64,000 nt of DNA. Origin: Megalobrama amblycephala. Its lineage: Eukaryota; Chordata; Actinopteri; Cypriniformes; Xenocyprididae. The position numbers and the translations under genes were made by a program. The stretch covers positions 30,767,418 to 30,831,417 of the forward strand of contig NC_063054.1 of NCBI RefSeq assembly GCF_018812025.1, read 5' to 3'. A model generated the notes under the pieces. That model ran no database searches and was not told the origin of the DNA. It was given only the letters and a program-made list of their open reading frames with translations. This document shows positions 13,322 to 24,355 of the stretch, in pieces. Position 1 is the first letter of the stretch. Every line of letters begins with the position of its first letter.

Positions 13322-13365
<44 letters not shown>
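13322..13365. repeat. (AG)22 microsatellite
   Basis: A pure dinucleotide tract of 44 bases, likely polymorphic in length. Confidence 0.98.
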
Positions 13366-13368
<3 letters not shown>

Positions 13369-13635
13369 ACTGAAACTCTAAGACAATAAGAAGCTACCAA
13401 GTTAATATGTAAAATAAAATAAAAATAATAATAATCATTTAAAATATTTAAATATGTAAATGTACACACATATGCACTATATTTAAATCTTAAATATTTT
13501 ATTATTATTTAAAAAAATTATTTAAAGTGTGTAATACGAAATTCTGCAGATTTTTTTTTTCTTCTTCAATTTAACACAATATAATTGAACTCCTCAAGCT
13601 CATAGTAGTTTGGAATATATTAAATCCAATTGAAT

Positions 13636-14185
13636 GCTTAAAGGATTAGTTCAGTTCAGAATAAAAAAATTCCTGATAATTTACCCATGTTATCCAAGAT
13701 GTTCACGTCTCTCTTTCTTCAGTTGAAAAGAAATTAAGATTTTTGAGGAAAACATTCCAGGATTTTTCTCCATATAGTGGACTTTAATGGTTACCAATGG
13801 TTTGAAGGTCCAAAATGCAACTTCAAAGGGCTCTACATGATCCCAGCTGAGAAATAAGGGTCTTATCTAGCGAAACAATCAGTCATTTAAAAAAAAAAAA
13901 AGATACAAATTTATATACTTTTTAACCACAAATGCTCATCTTGCACTAACTCTGCGATGCGAATTATGCAATCATGTTGAAAAGGTCACGTGACAAAAGC
14001 AGAAGTACAGACACAGCAGCAGGGTAAGGTAGGGTGAAAAACTTCATCTCATTTTCTCCTCAAACTTTAAAATCGTCAGACATATTTGTTTTCCTTTTTT
14101 TTTTGTAAAGGGCGTTTGACTGAAGAAAGAAAGGCATGAAAATCTTGGACGACTTAGGGTTGAGTAAATTAGTGAACTAATTTTA
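13636..14185. mobile_element. Degenerate foldback-type MITE
   Basis: The left end aaaggattagttcagttcag...tttacccatgttatccaaga and the right end tgacttagggttgagtaaat...agtgaactaatttt mirror each other, as in the other foldback copies ('ggattagttca' against 'tgaactaatt'). Internal motifs such as ttcttcagttgaaaagaaat and gactgaagaaagaaaggcat are inverted matches as well. The arms are diverged. It contains a poly-A interruption at about 13888-13900. Confidence 0.65.
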
Positions 14186-14189
14186 ATAT

Positions 14190-15748
14190 TCCTATAATAT
14201 CTCCATCATGGATGAAATAAAGATAAATGCTATTAATTTTAATTAATTCAATTAATGAATGTAATTATTTTCATTTTAATTTTTGACAGCAATACTAAAA
14301 AGCCAAACTCTTCTCAGAGTTTGTGAAAGTGCCATGTGGATGTCATCAAGATGGATGTCCTCTCATTACAGAATCTGACAACAAGGCATCTGTCTTCCTC
14401 AAACGTCTGTACAATCAAAACTGCAGAGCATATTAGGTAAACCTGTTTAGCATAAAAATCTAATCAGTCCCACCTGGGCATCAAGCCTGGCCTTGAGAAA
14501 TCAGTTCAAGCTAAGCTGAACACAAAATCATCAACTCGCTTTCGTCTTAACAAAAGGATCCACTGCTTTCACTATCACTGCTTTAGATTCATGTGACTTG
14601 CAAGTGAAATAACCAGCCATATCAAACGTCTGAGCACATAATTGATTCATTCAAAGAGTTTGCAAGCTGAATCTAGGCAAATCCAAGTCAACGATACAAG
14701 CTACGCCGTTATCCTCTGCTTTCAAACCCAAGAAAAGGTTTTGGTAACTTAATTACAACCACCACAGTCACAAGAGAGAGTATCAGAGGGATTGCATGTC
14801 TGCTACTGAGAGAATTAGGATTACGAACTGGAGTCTGTCTCCTCCTCTGCCCGGTCGTACATTCTCACAGTCGCAGATTTTTCAGCAGCTTATCGCTCGG
14901 TAAGATCTTCATCCCTTCTTTCAACACACGCAATCTGTTCCCAGCAGGCACGCGGCTTTACTCTCATTTACAACCCATTGTTTACTGCCTTAGCGGTGCC
15001 GTGTTTGAAATCCACGCATGGTTGCAGCAGCTTGACGACAAGAATCAATGTACAACGTGATGCATTTCCATTCATCTTCTGGTGGAACTTACCAAAATGG
15101 GCTGTGAAAAGGCCAGAAATATGTATGCACTGTTTATGGAAGAGATATTGAGAGATAATGTAACACATAAGAGCACCGGGCCACCTGCAATAGTACCTCT
15201 ATCCTTCAAACGAAAGCATATTACTCATTCCCCAGCCGGCAGCACGTGTGGCCTTGGCAGCTGTCACGGAGAAGGGAAGAACAATGGTGTTTTCTCAAAA
15301 AAAAAAACAGGACCTTGGTAAATGAGAAAAGAATATAAAATATGATAGTGTGAGTGAGGTAAGCAGGCAAAAACTAACCCAGATTTGAAACACAAAAGTG
15401 TGCGCCTGCTTGTTGTTTAGGGAACACAAAGTGAGAAAGTACTTCCTTTCAAAATGTGTCCTTGACCTCAGGGCCTGAGAGGTCCAGGTGTACTGCTGTG
15501 AGACTGACCAACAGAAAGCCCTGCCTGCAGTCTACTGGAAACAGGAACATTTATTTTCACATCGCATTTCATTTTTTTCTCCTTATTGGATATTAGATAA
15601 ATGGAGTGAACGCAGACTTATTGATGCCATGGACTCCAAAACATGATGATCCCGCTGTGAGGGACTCCCTTCATAAAACACAAAAGCAGCTATATATCGT
15701 CATGCATAAAGGCCCATTTATTCATAAAAAATAAAAATAAAAATTATA
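14190..15748. other. Intronic sequence without recognised feature
   Basis: Mixed-composition, non-repetitive intron 1 DNA. No splice-bounded exon or repeat end was recognised. A poly-A run lies at about 15297-15306. The block 14840-15300 is less AT-rich than its surroundings, but no product is suggested. Confidence 0.35.
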
Positions 15749-16206
15749 CAGTACCGTTCAAACGTTTGGGGTCAGTAAAATTCTGTCTGAAAGAAATTAA
15801 ACGAACCACAAGTGACAGTAAAGACTTTTACATTGTTACAAAAAAAAAAAAAAAAAATGTATTAAGGCTTCCACAAAAATATTAACCAACTGTTTTTCAA
15901 CACTGATAATACTAAGAAATGTTTCTTGAGCAGCAAATCGGCATATTAGAATGATTTCTGAAGGATCATGTGACACTGAAGGCTGAAGTAATTTTTACAG
16001 CTTTACCATCACAAAAATAAATTATATATAAAATATAATAAAATAAGAGTTTTAAAATTGTAATAATAATAATAATAATAATAATAATTCACAATATTGC
16101 TGTTCTTACTGTATGGGTTAGGTCACAAATAAATGCAGCCTTGGTGAGCATTAGCAACTTTATAAAAAAATAATAAAAAAAAGCCCCAAACTTTTGAACA
16201 GTTGTG
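15749..16206. mobile_element. 458-bp TA-flanked MITE ('gttcaaacgtttgggg' family)
   Basis: The terminal repeats are cagtaccgttcaaacgtttg, followed by ggg, at the left and ccccaaacttttgaacagtt, followed by gtg, at the right. They are flanked by TA on both sides (15747-15748 and 16207-16208), as expected for Tc1/mariner-mobilised elements. Internal landmarks (tcttgagcagcaaatc; atcatgtgacactgaag; gccttggtgagcatta) recur in other copies in this window near 28150-28430 and 45460-46480. It contains a (TAA)n tract at 16061-16089. Non-coding. Confidence 0.82.
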
Positions 16207-16943
16207 TAAATGTGTTGATTAATATCTGGAAAACATTTACTTTCAATTATGTTGACACTATCTTTTTTCTACCCTCTATCTTTATTCTATTAGAATAAGA
16301 AGTTTAAACCTGAAATTAAACAAAACTTGGTGTCAAGTTTTATCCATGTATTTTATCATCATTAGCCATAACAAATGACAAGAAATGCAGTCACAGAAAC
16401 ATTTTGGCAGAAGTATTTTTTTGTTTTATAGCCATTCCTCATCAACTATACACAATACGCAATCATCTTTAATTGAGACGTTGCCAGAAAACTAGGGTTT
16501 AAAGAGAGCCGTTATCAGGCCACCTTCACAGTAAGGACATTATCAGAATGAAACATTCATTTTTACTGATTCCATTTTCCTATAAAAGCAGACAAGGTGA
16601 GGTACTGTGCAGGGCTGCGGAGATTTAGTATTCAGTAGGGAGCCCTCATAAGTAGATGACAAGGCAAATTTGATAAGACTGTCTATAACTACCTAGTCAG
16701 CAGCAGAGAGTTCACACAGCAGGAAGGATGGGATAAGCGTCTTTAGAACTTAAATGCATTTTCAATACATGCAGCGTTGCATTTAAACATTACTAAATTG
16801 TCTCCTGCCTGGAGACTGATAAACCCTTGAGTGACTGATAATCTAATGATATTCAGTTGTTTTGCATCATTTTTGTACAGGATTTGATAGGCTTCCAGGG
16901 TGACAGATCGGTATCGGCAGATAATCACATTCTACACTTTCTA

Positions 16944-17190
16944 CACTGTAAAAAATTATTTTCATGATTTATCACCACAACATTTTTTCTTTTGTCAAAT
17001 AAACTTAAATAATTAATGTGGTTCAGATAGTATAATATTTTGAATTTCTGTTGAATAAACCAATCGCCTTCATTGTATTAACTCAAATTTTTAATTTCAA
17101 TGAACTCAATTTTAAGGCAACCAGGTAACTTGCTTTTTTAAGCTAAACCAACATTTTTATTTATTTTATTTTTTATTTTTTTTTACAGTG
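16944..17190. mobile_element. 247-bp TA-flanked MITE with cactgtaaaaaa ends
   Basis: The left end cactgtaaaaaattatttt and the right end attttttttttacagtg are inverted copies, each next to a TA (16942-16943 and 17191-17192). The interior is AT-rich and non-coding. This suggests a Tc1/mariner-type MITE. Confidence 0.75.
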
Positions 17191-17817
17191 TATGACTTGA
17201 TCAGGAGTCACTAAATTTGATGCAAGAAAATTAATTAATTAAAAAAAAAAAAAAAAGCACATGTAAACCGTATGAACATGAGGCTTTTGCGCCACGTTCT
17301 GCTTTGTAACTTTGCGAAACATTAGTAAACCATAGTAAAATCACACATCTTTATTTAGAGCAGTTTGTCTTGATTCAAACGAGATCCCACACACAACATG
17401 AGATGTGTAGATCTTGAGAAAATCCTCACTGAGTCACATGACATGCTGCAAGGCTATAGCTATACGGCTTCCGGGATCCAATCTCATTGCAATCATGACG
17501 CAGTGTTTTCCAACATCATTTGAAAGTTCAACCAATGGAAACTGGATCAGGGGTGTGATGGGTTGGTATAGTGGGTAGGTACAATGTGTAGAGACCAATC
17601 AGACATTGTTTTAAAGCTAGAGCGCACTTGGATTGGATTGATCGCTCAGATTGATTGGTCTTGGTAAGGTCTTTATTTACCATGAGCCACAGAATAGGAG
17701 TGCACAGCTGAAACGGTGCTGGAAGGTCATCAAAATTAAACCAAACTTGATTTAATGACCTGTCGTATATGCTTTCTGATAGTCCTCATGCCAAGCATGA
17801 ATAATAAAATAAATAAA

Positions 17818-17895
17818 ATCTCGGTATCGGCCAATCAGGACGACAAGAAATTGGTAGTTGTATCGGCTGCAAAAATCCTGATCGGAGCATCCATA
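17818..17895. mobile_element. hAT-type MITE fragment (atcggtatcggcc motif)
   Basis: The sequence ctcggtatcggccaatcagg, followed later by gtatcggctgcaaaaatcct and gatcggagcatcc, is the end type of a common fish hAT MITE. A matching gacagatcggtatcggcaga stands about 0.9 kb away at 16902-16921, so the two may be parts of one interrupted copy. Confidence 0.45.
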
Positions 17896-18627
17896 CATGT
17901 AAATGTTAGCATTTAGCTAAATTCAAGTTTCCATTTATACAATTATAAACTGCTGTGGCAGATTTGGCTTCACATTGTTCATTATTTAACAAAAAGAAAC
18001 TCAAAAGAGAACCATCACGAATCCCTCTTATGTGCTACAGGGGGGTTGTGGGCAATAATATCTAAATAATTTTTTTTTTTTTTTTTTTTTTTTTAAACCC
18101 TTCAAAAACCCACTGTAAACCTCACCAAGTTGGCACATTTGGCATACTATTTCCACTGTACTATAATTAGGGAGGGACACACTAATCCTAATCACACTAT
18201 GCAGGAAGGATACGGCAAACATGGGATCCAGTAAAGTATTATTGTTCACTAAAACTATTTAAAACCAAGCCTGTTTTCAGTAATTAAAACGGCTTAAATA
18301 AAATAAAATTGAAATATTAGATGAAAAACTTGTCTTGGCAGCTAGCTGAAATATGGTTAATTACTAAAAACGGAAATAAAAAAAATCTTAATTTAAAAAC
18401 AAAAACTTTTTACAATTACTAAAGCTTAAATTAAAATGAAATATGAAAATGGAATATATAAGCTATTTCAAAATATAAATAAATACTATAGCATTATATA
18501 TAATAGTAAAATAAAACCAATCCAGCCACAGCCACAAGCAACCTCTACTACATTAGGTATGATTACTGAATTAGCAAAGGATGTATCACTTTTATTAATC
18601 TCTTACTCAGATGACCTTTACAGCTGC

Positions 18628-18687
18628 AGCTTATGTTGTGTGAAAGGATCAAATGAAAATTAGGCAAATGTTGACTAAAGGTTCAGT
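18628..18687. repeat. Direct repeat of about 60 bp, copy 1
   Basis: The block ttatgttgtgtgaaaggatc...gcaaatgttgactaaaggtt is repeated with a few changes at 19323-19383, about 695 bp away in the same orientation. The function is unknown. It may be part of the leader of the LTR element whose primer-binding site lies next to copy 2. Confidence 0.8.
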
Positions 18688-19322
18688 TACGCAAACAAAC
18701 GCGATGACACAGCAACGCATTCATGCACGCGCACACACAAAAACCCATTATGTACGTGACAGCTTGCAGCAGGAAGCCACAAGTTAACTTGTTTGCACAC
18801 AGCCAAAAGGAAGAGATGGAAACACAGCGTTCGTAAGCAGCTAACTCCACAGTCTTATATTGCATGTCAAACATTCAACATAAACACAGAAAAGTCATTA
18901 GGAATTACAACCTCAGGCAGCAGTGTGAGTGCACAGACTAATCATTGATTCTACTCAATGCTAATTATCTCAGTGACTTTGATAGGTCACAAAACAAGAG
19001 GTTGATGGAGTGATTGACACCTTGTCAGACTTTTTTTTGTAAACTGCTGGGTTTTTAAGCTGAATGATTTAAGGATGTTCATAATCATCAGTAATCATCT
19101 TTAATTTAGCTTATCGATTCGTCAGTAGAAAAGCATTCAGTAATCAGTACACTGTAGTTTGTGCATGTAGAACTTGCACTGAACAAAACACTCCTCCAAA
19201 ATAAACATCTGATTGGCCATCGTATTCACATGCTCAGTGTTGTAAATAGAAACCTTTGACACTCTTTACAGACACTCATGGGAGTGCTTTAATGCAGCCG
19301 TCGATCAGAGGTGCCAGTACAA

Positions 19323-19383
19323 GATTATGTTGGGTGGAAGGATCAAAAGGAAAATGAGGCAAATGTTGACTAAAGGTTCAGTT
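19323..19383. repeat. Direct repeat of about 60 bp, copy 2
   Basis: Reads ttatgttgggtggaaggatc...gcaaatgttgactaaaggtt. It differs from copy 1 at only a handful of positions. It ends 33 bp from the tRNA-Pro-type primer-binding site. Confidence 0.8.
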
Positions 19384-19416
19384 TTATAAAAAAACTTAAT
19401 AAAAACTGTTTAATTT

Positions 19417-19446
19417 ATCCCGGACGAGCCCCCATTTGTTACGACC
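19417..19446 (-). mobile_element. Orphan LTR-element junction with tRNA-Pro primer-binding site
   Basis: On the minus strand, a sequence ending ggtcgtaaca (19446-19437), an LTR-like ...CA end, is followed after two bases by tgggggctcgtccgggat (19434-19417). That 18-mer is the exact complement of the 3' end of tRNA-Pro, the primer-binding site used by many retroviruses and some Ty3/gypsy elements. A real LTR would extend to the right of 19437. I could not find its other end or any gag, pol or env-like frame. The remnant therefore cannot be assigned to a family. Confidence 0.6.
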
Positions 19447-20080
19447 TGTGGCTCCAAAACACACCGGATCGACACAATGCAATATAAATGATTAATCAAA
19501 ATAAATATTTTCCATTCTAGGAAATTTCAGAAAATTAACATCCATAAGCAGGATCAATGCTGTAATTAGCTCAGAGTGTTTCAATTCTGTCACGCCTGTA
19601 ATTTCACTTCCCCTTACGGCACCAGAAATGGTACTGAAAACAGCGATAGTAATGTCACTCCAACAGCAAATCTCAAACACGTGAGTGCAATTATGCTAAC
19701 ATTGCAGAATATAGGTGTCAGGGTGAAAATTAAGTCATTCACATAACGGCTATTTCTGAAATGACAGTCATGCTGTACTGAAACAGAAGATTAAATGCCT
19801 TCTCCTCCGACAGGCCTAGAGGCTGAAGCAGTCAGGAATTGTTGAGTCATTCAATCTGCCGTTGTGACGATACGGCTGAAGTCCACATAGACATCACATG
19901 CTACAGCAGTAAAACAAAAGAAAACACGTTTGTCCTTTGGCAGGCATTCAAAATGATTGAATTTCAACTTCAACTGGAAATTCTGCATGCATTTTCCAAT
20001 TTAGAAAACTGTTTTAACTGACAGCAACTTGCACCGACATTTCTTAAATTATGTCAGTGCCATTGTTTTGTCTCAAGATG

Positions 20081-20205
20081 CACACCAGTAATGTTTTTTT
20101 TTCTAAGGCAAATTTATAAAAGCTACTTAAATGTCCTAATTGAACTAAGGCCTAATCCTGGATTAATCTAAGCCCTGTCTATGAAACCAGGCCTAAGAGT
20201 TCAAA
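20081..20205. mobile_element. Possible MITE fragment
   Basis: The segment ctaaggcctaatcctggatt, followed by aatctaagccctgtctatga and aaccaggcc, contains an imperfect inverted repeat (ggcctaatcctgg against aaccaggcct). It resembles the end of a short repeat frequent in fish introns. Boundaries are unclear. Confidence 0.4.
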
Positions 20206-22560
20206 TCCAGCCTTTGCAAGAGAAACTTATTTAACAGTCGAATTTTATCCACTGCATCATCAAATCTTTCCATAACAATGGATCTGCAGATATTTCTTAG
20301 ATTTAATATGGTCTGTCTTCCAAGTCTACAAGCACAGCATCTAAGGGAATATCATTCCCTCCAAACAACACAGCAGTCTCACTTTATTTAAGCCAAGACC
20401 TCCACAACGCTCAGGGCATGAAAAGTTATTGAGGTCTCAACAATATCAAAGTCATATTAGGAGATTCTACAGCAGAAGTGAATCGGTCTGTGATGTATAA
20501 TGCATCTGTCTGACAACAAACCTCAGAAGTATAGTTTAGGTCATGCAGCATGACATGCATCCAAAACATGAGAGTAAAATAACCATCGTCTGATCCGAAG
20601 ACGACCATTCATGCAAGAAAAATAAGAATCATACTGACATGATTTAGCTCAGCCATTCTGAAATAAGACATTTTAAAACAGAGATTATAGGGAAGATGCT
20701 CACGGAAATAACGATAAGAAAAATGATGCACAGGAATTATTTTATTCTATTTTTAATTTAATTAATTATTTTATTTTATTTCATTTCTTGCCAAAACACA
20801 GCAACCAAAACAGTTAATTAATACAATTAATTTAATAAAATCAACACGCAAAGTTGTATACAAACATTTAAATTGCATTTAAGGCAGTTTTTGTGTCAAC
20901 ATTTTAATGATATAATTGTTTCTACTCAAATTCAATGTTGAATATAAACATTTAAATGGTGGCTGTAATAAAAGCTTGATTTCATGACAGACTTGAATAT
21001 GTAATAGCATATGTAAACTGCTCCTCTGTAAAGTTATTTTTTTCTAGCCAACTAACTATGGACATTATTTCAGTAAGTTATACTGCTTTTTTTAGCGAAT
21101 ATTTTCAGTTGCTGAAATTTCAGTTAATCAACTAGAAGAGAAGATGAGTTGGAGGGATTGCTTCCCAGCTAATGGATCAGTCAATGCTGGATCTCAGGAT
21201 ATTTCACTGTTAAATTGAGTAATTAGGGGTGAATGTTTCGAATTGGTATGCTACGGTCGCATATGAATAAACAAAAAAAAAAAAAAAAAAAACCTGCCAT
21301 GTGATACCGCTGCACATTATCAGCATAATGAAGGCCAATCGCTGACTGCCAAGTGAAGCTCCGTGGGTTAATGACCCGCTGTATGCGTTTGTGTGCGTAA
21401 GCAAAACACCTGAAATAGACACCACGAACGACAATACAACAAATTCAGTGGTGAAACAGTAACACAGCTCACGCCCGACCCATGAGAAGCACCTGCAGAC
21501 GGCATGCCAAAGAACAGGTGTGGCTCAAGTGGGTGGACATGTGCCTCTCTGGCACAGGAGCTATGGCTAGCCTGGCTCACGCTACCATACACGCTCTCCA
21601 TCTCCCTCTAAGGCACACAGAGCCATTGATCCACTGCCAAAACCCACTCTCCAGAGACAACCCAGTCCCACAGCTGAAAACAGGGAGGCAGAGTTAAGTT
21701 ACAGCCATTTGCCTGGCTCTCCGAATGAGAGTGGAAGCGTGGCGGCCGGCCAACGGCATGCCGCGAGGTGCGTCCTACTCCGGTACCAAGCCATTCAAAG
21801 CGTTCCAATAAAACAGTTTCTCAAATTGTGGGATGAATGGACAAATTTATGTCTGAAAAGAAGTGTGGTGTCTAGGGATGTCAAACGCTCTCTAACGCAG
21901 CTGAGTGTGGTGAACGGAAAAAATGCACTTCTTGGTGAAAAAGCTCGAAATTAATGCAAACAGTAAGTTTGTCTTAAGTGAAAGCAAACAGGTACATTAT
22001 AAAATCTGATTTGTCAAAATATCAGATATGTGCATTAGAGCTTGCAGTGTAAATGCAGTTTAGCAGAAGTAACATGAACCAAAAAACAATATTGACATGG
22101 AAAAAAAAAAAAGAACTTTCATTGTTCTTGGCAGCATTACTGTAGTAGGTTTAGCAAGCCCTCTACAGTAAAATACAAAAAGTTTGGCCTAAACAAATAA
22201 ATAGTACAGTAAGGATATTACTCTGATGGCCAATCATTCAGATTTTTCTTGCCCTGCCAACATTTTCACCAGCCTCGCCACAAAATGTTTAACAGTCAAA
22301 TTTCTGATGTAGCTCCATAATTTAATGTCATATTTCAATGGCAGTGCAGCAGTGTTCTGAGAGGCAAGTAACAGTATTATAACTAATAATCATGCAGTGA
22401 AGACTATGCTAAATTCTATTATTTTCATTCTCTCAATGTTTACTTGAATACTAAGTGCACTGTTTACTTCATTTGCATCTTTATTATATATTGTTATTAA
22501 TTTGTTTGTTTGCACATTTTATTACTGACTGTGCACTTGTCTTGAATAATTACTTGAAGC
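20206..22560. other. Intronic sequence without recognised feature
   Basis: Mostly AT-rich unique-looking DNA with a 19-base poly-A run at 21272-21290. The 21480-21800 block has a more balanced base composition and several short open frames on both strands, but none resembles a known protein. Confidence 0.35.
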
Positions 22561-22564
22561 AATA

Positions 22565-23065
22565 TTTACTTAAAGACTAGTTCAGTCAAATAAGAAAACT
22601 TATTTTCTTACTATTGTTTCAAACAGTTCAGTTATGTGGAACACAAAAGCAGAATAATGTATTGGATTCTCTTTTTCGTGCAATTACAGTGAATGGAAAC
22701 TGATCTTAAGAAAACTTCAAAAACTTGAAAAACAGTAAACTGGATCAACAGATTCAATGAAAATATCCCACTCAAAAAAAATTATTTGTTCATGAAATAG
22801 ACATTGCAACTTCTCTAATAAACATGCCAAGTAGAGCAAGTCAAGATTTTACAGCTTAAATTTCAGTCTGTTCTTCAGATAAAGCTACCATATGGCTTTA
22901 AAAGACTTGAAATATAGCGCAAATGGTCATATGGACAACTTGTATAATGCATTTTTTAATATGCTTCAAAAATTCACAATTTGTGGCCCATGGAAGTAAG
23001 TCATACATGTCCGGAACTTCATGAGGGTGAGTACATTTTTAGACAAACTATTACTTTAATAAATA
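22565..23065. mobile_element. Degenerate foldback-type MITE
   Basis: The left end aaagactagttcagtcaaat and the right end catgagggtgagtacatttt, then tagacaaactattacttta, are of the foldback arm type. Internal motifs such as gtggaacacaaaagcagaat are typical of that family. The copy is strongly diverged. Confidence 0.5.
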
Positions 23066-24355
23066 TGAGAACTGTAATAAAGTAGTGTGCATGTATTTGA
23101 GATCATGCCCTACCCTGCATCATTAAGCCACATTCATAAAGCATTAAAAAGGCATATTATGTTTCACAATTCTCTATGCAAGCTGAGAGAAGCTGTTACC
23201 ACCTATAATTAAACTAGGGCAATTTTCAAAATAAGCCAGAGGCACCAAGCTACGATTTCTGCTCTGAAAGTTACACCACTGTTAAACCTGATGTGTTGTC
23301 ATAAAATGGAGGTAGAGCTGTAGCAGTCGGCTTTAAGGATCTCTGACCCACAAAAAGAAAACTCTTAGATTCAGTGAAGGGAGGAAAAAAAAAAAAAAAT
23401 CAATCTTTCTGCTTTATCCTTTTGGCTTCGGGGATGGAAAAAAGGGCAGATAGTCTGAAAGTTTCATAAAAATCCACAGGATTTCACAGCAGCAACCAGC
23501 AAGATACATGACAGACTGCGCCCTACCTGTGCACTGGCATGACTGATGGATTTTTTTCTTTTTGTACGGCAAGCAGTTTTACCCTAATACACCTGTATGA
23601 GAAACAGCACCATCTCCTATAAATGCATCGGTGTTAACTGTCACTGTAATAGATACTAGACACTCCTTTATGTACTCTCAACAGCTCTTGGACAAGAGCA
23701 ATACAAAACCACCATGACACGTATTGACATGACCTTTTTATTAGTGACTGAAAACAAAGCAACAAGATTTGACCCTCTTCAGCTGCCATGTGGCAAACTA
23801 ATGAAGACTTTGTGAAAGGATAATCGATTTTTTCCCTCCCTTCCAATACAGAATATGAGGCAGTGGCATCCATTATTTGTTTAACAGGCTGACAAGCACA
23901 ATAAAACAACCAAGACCAAATATTTAAATTAAATTAATGTCTCAGAACACTGTAGTAAAATCAGAGAGTAAACTTTCACCAAAGCAAAGTGTCATTGCTT
24001 CAAATAACACTTTCTTAATAGATCTGCACTTTATTGCTTCCTTTGATTTTTATGGTTTAATGAAAGTGGATTGTGTAGTCATAAAACCTATTCCAATTTG
24101 TAAGAAGCAAAGACAGGAAGTGGGATTACTGCTGACATGCTTAAGAGATGCTTTACATTTAAAGATGAAAATATAAATCACTGAGGTGAAGTGAAGGTTG
24201 GGTCATACAGTGCACCAGAAGGTTATTGTCTAGCATTGACCCATCATCCCTGGAAAACAAGAACAACTTTGCATGCATACAAAGACCAGCTACATAATGG
24301 AGAAGCTGCTGCTAGAACTGATTAATGGCCAGAAAAACTTGATGCACAGCTGGGC
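23066..24355. other. Intronic sequence without recognised feature
   Basis: AT-rich intron 1 DNA with a poly-A run at about 23384-23399. No exon or repeat ends were recognised. Confidence 0.35.
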
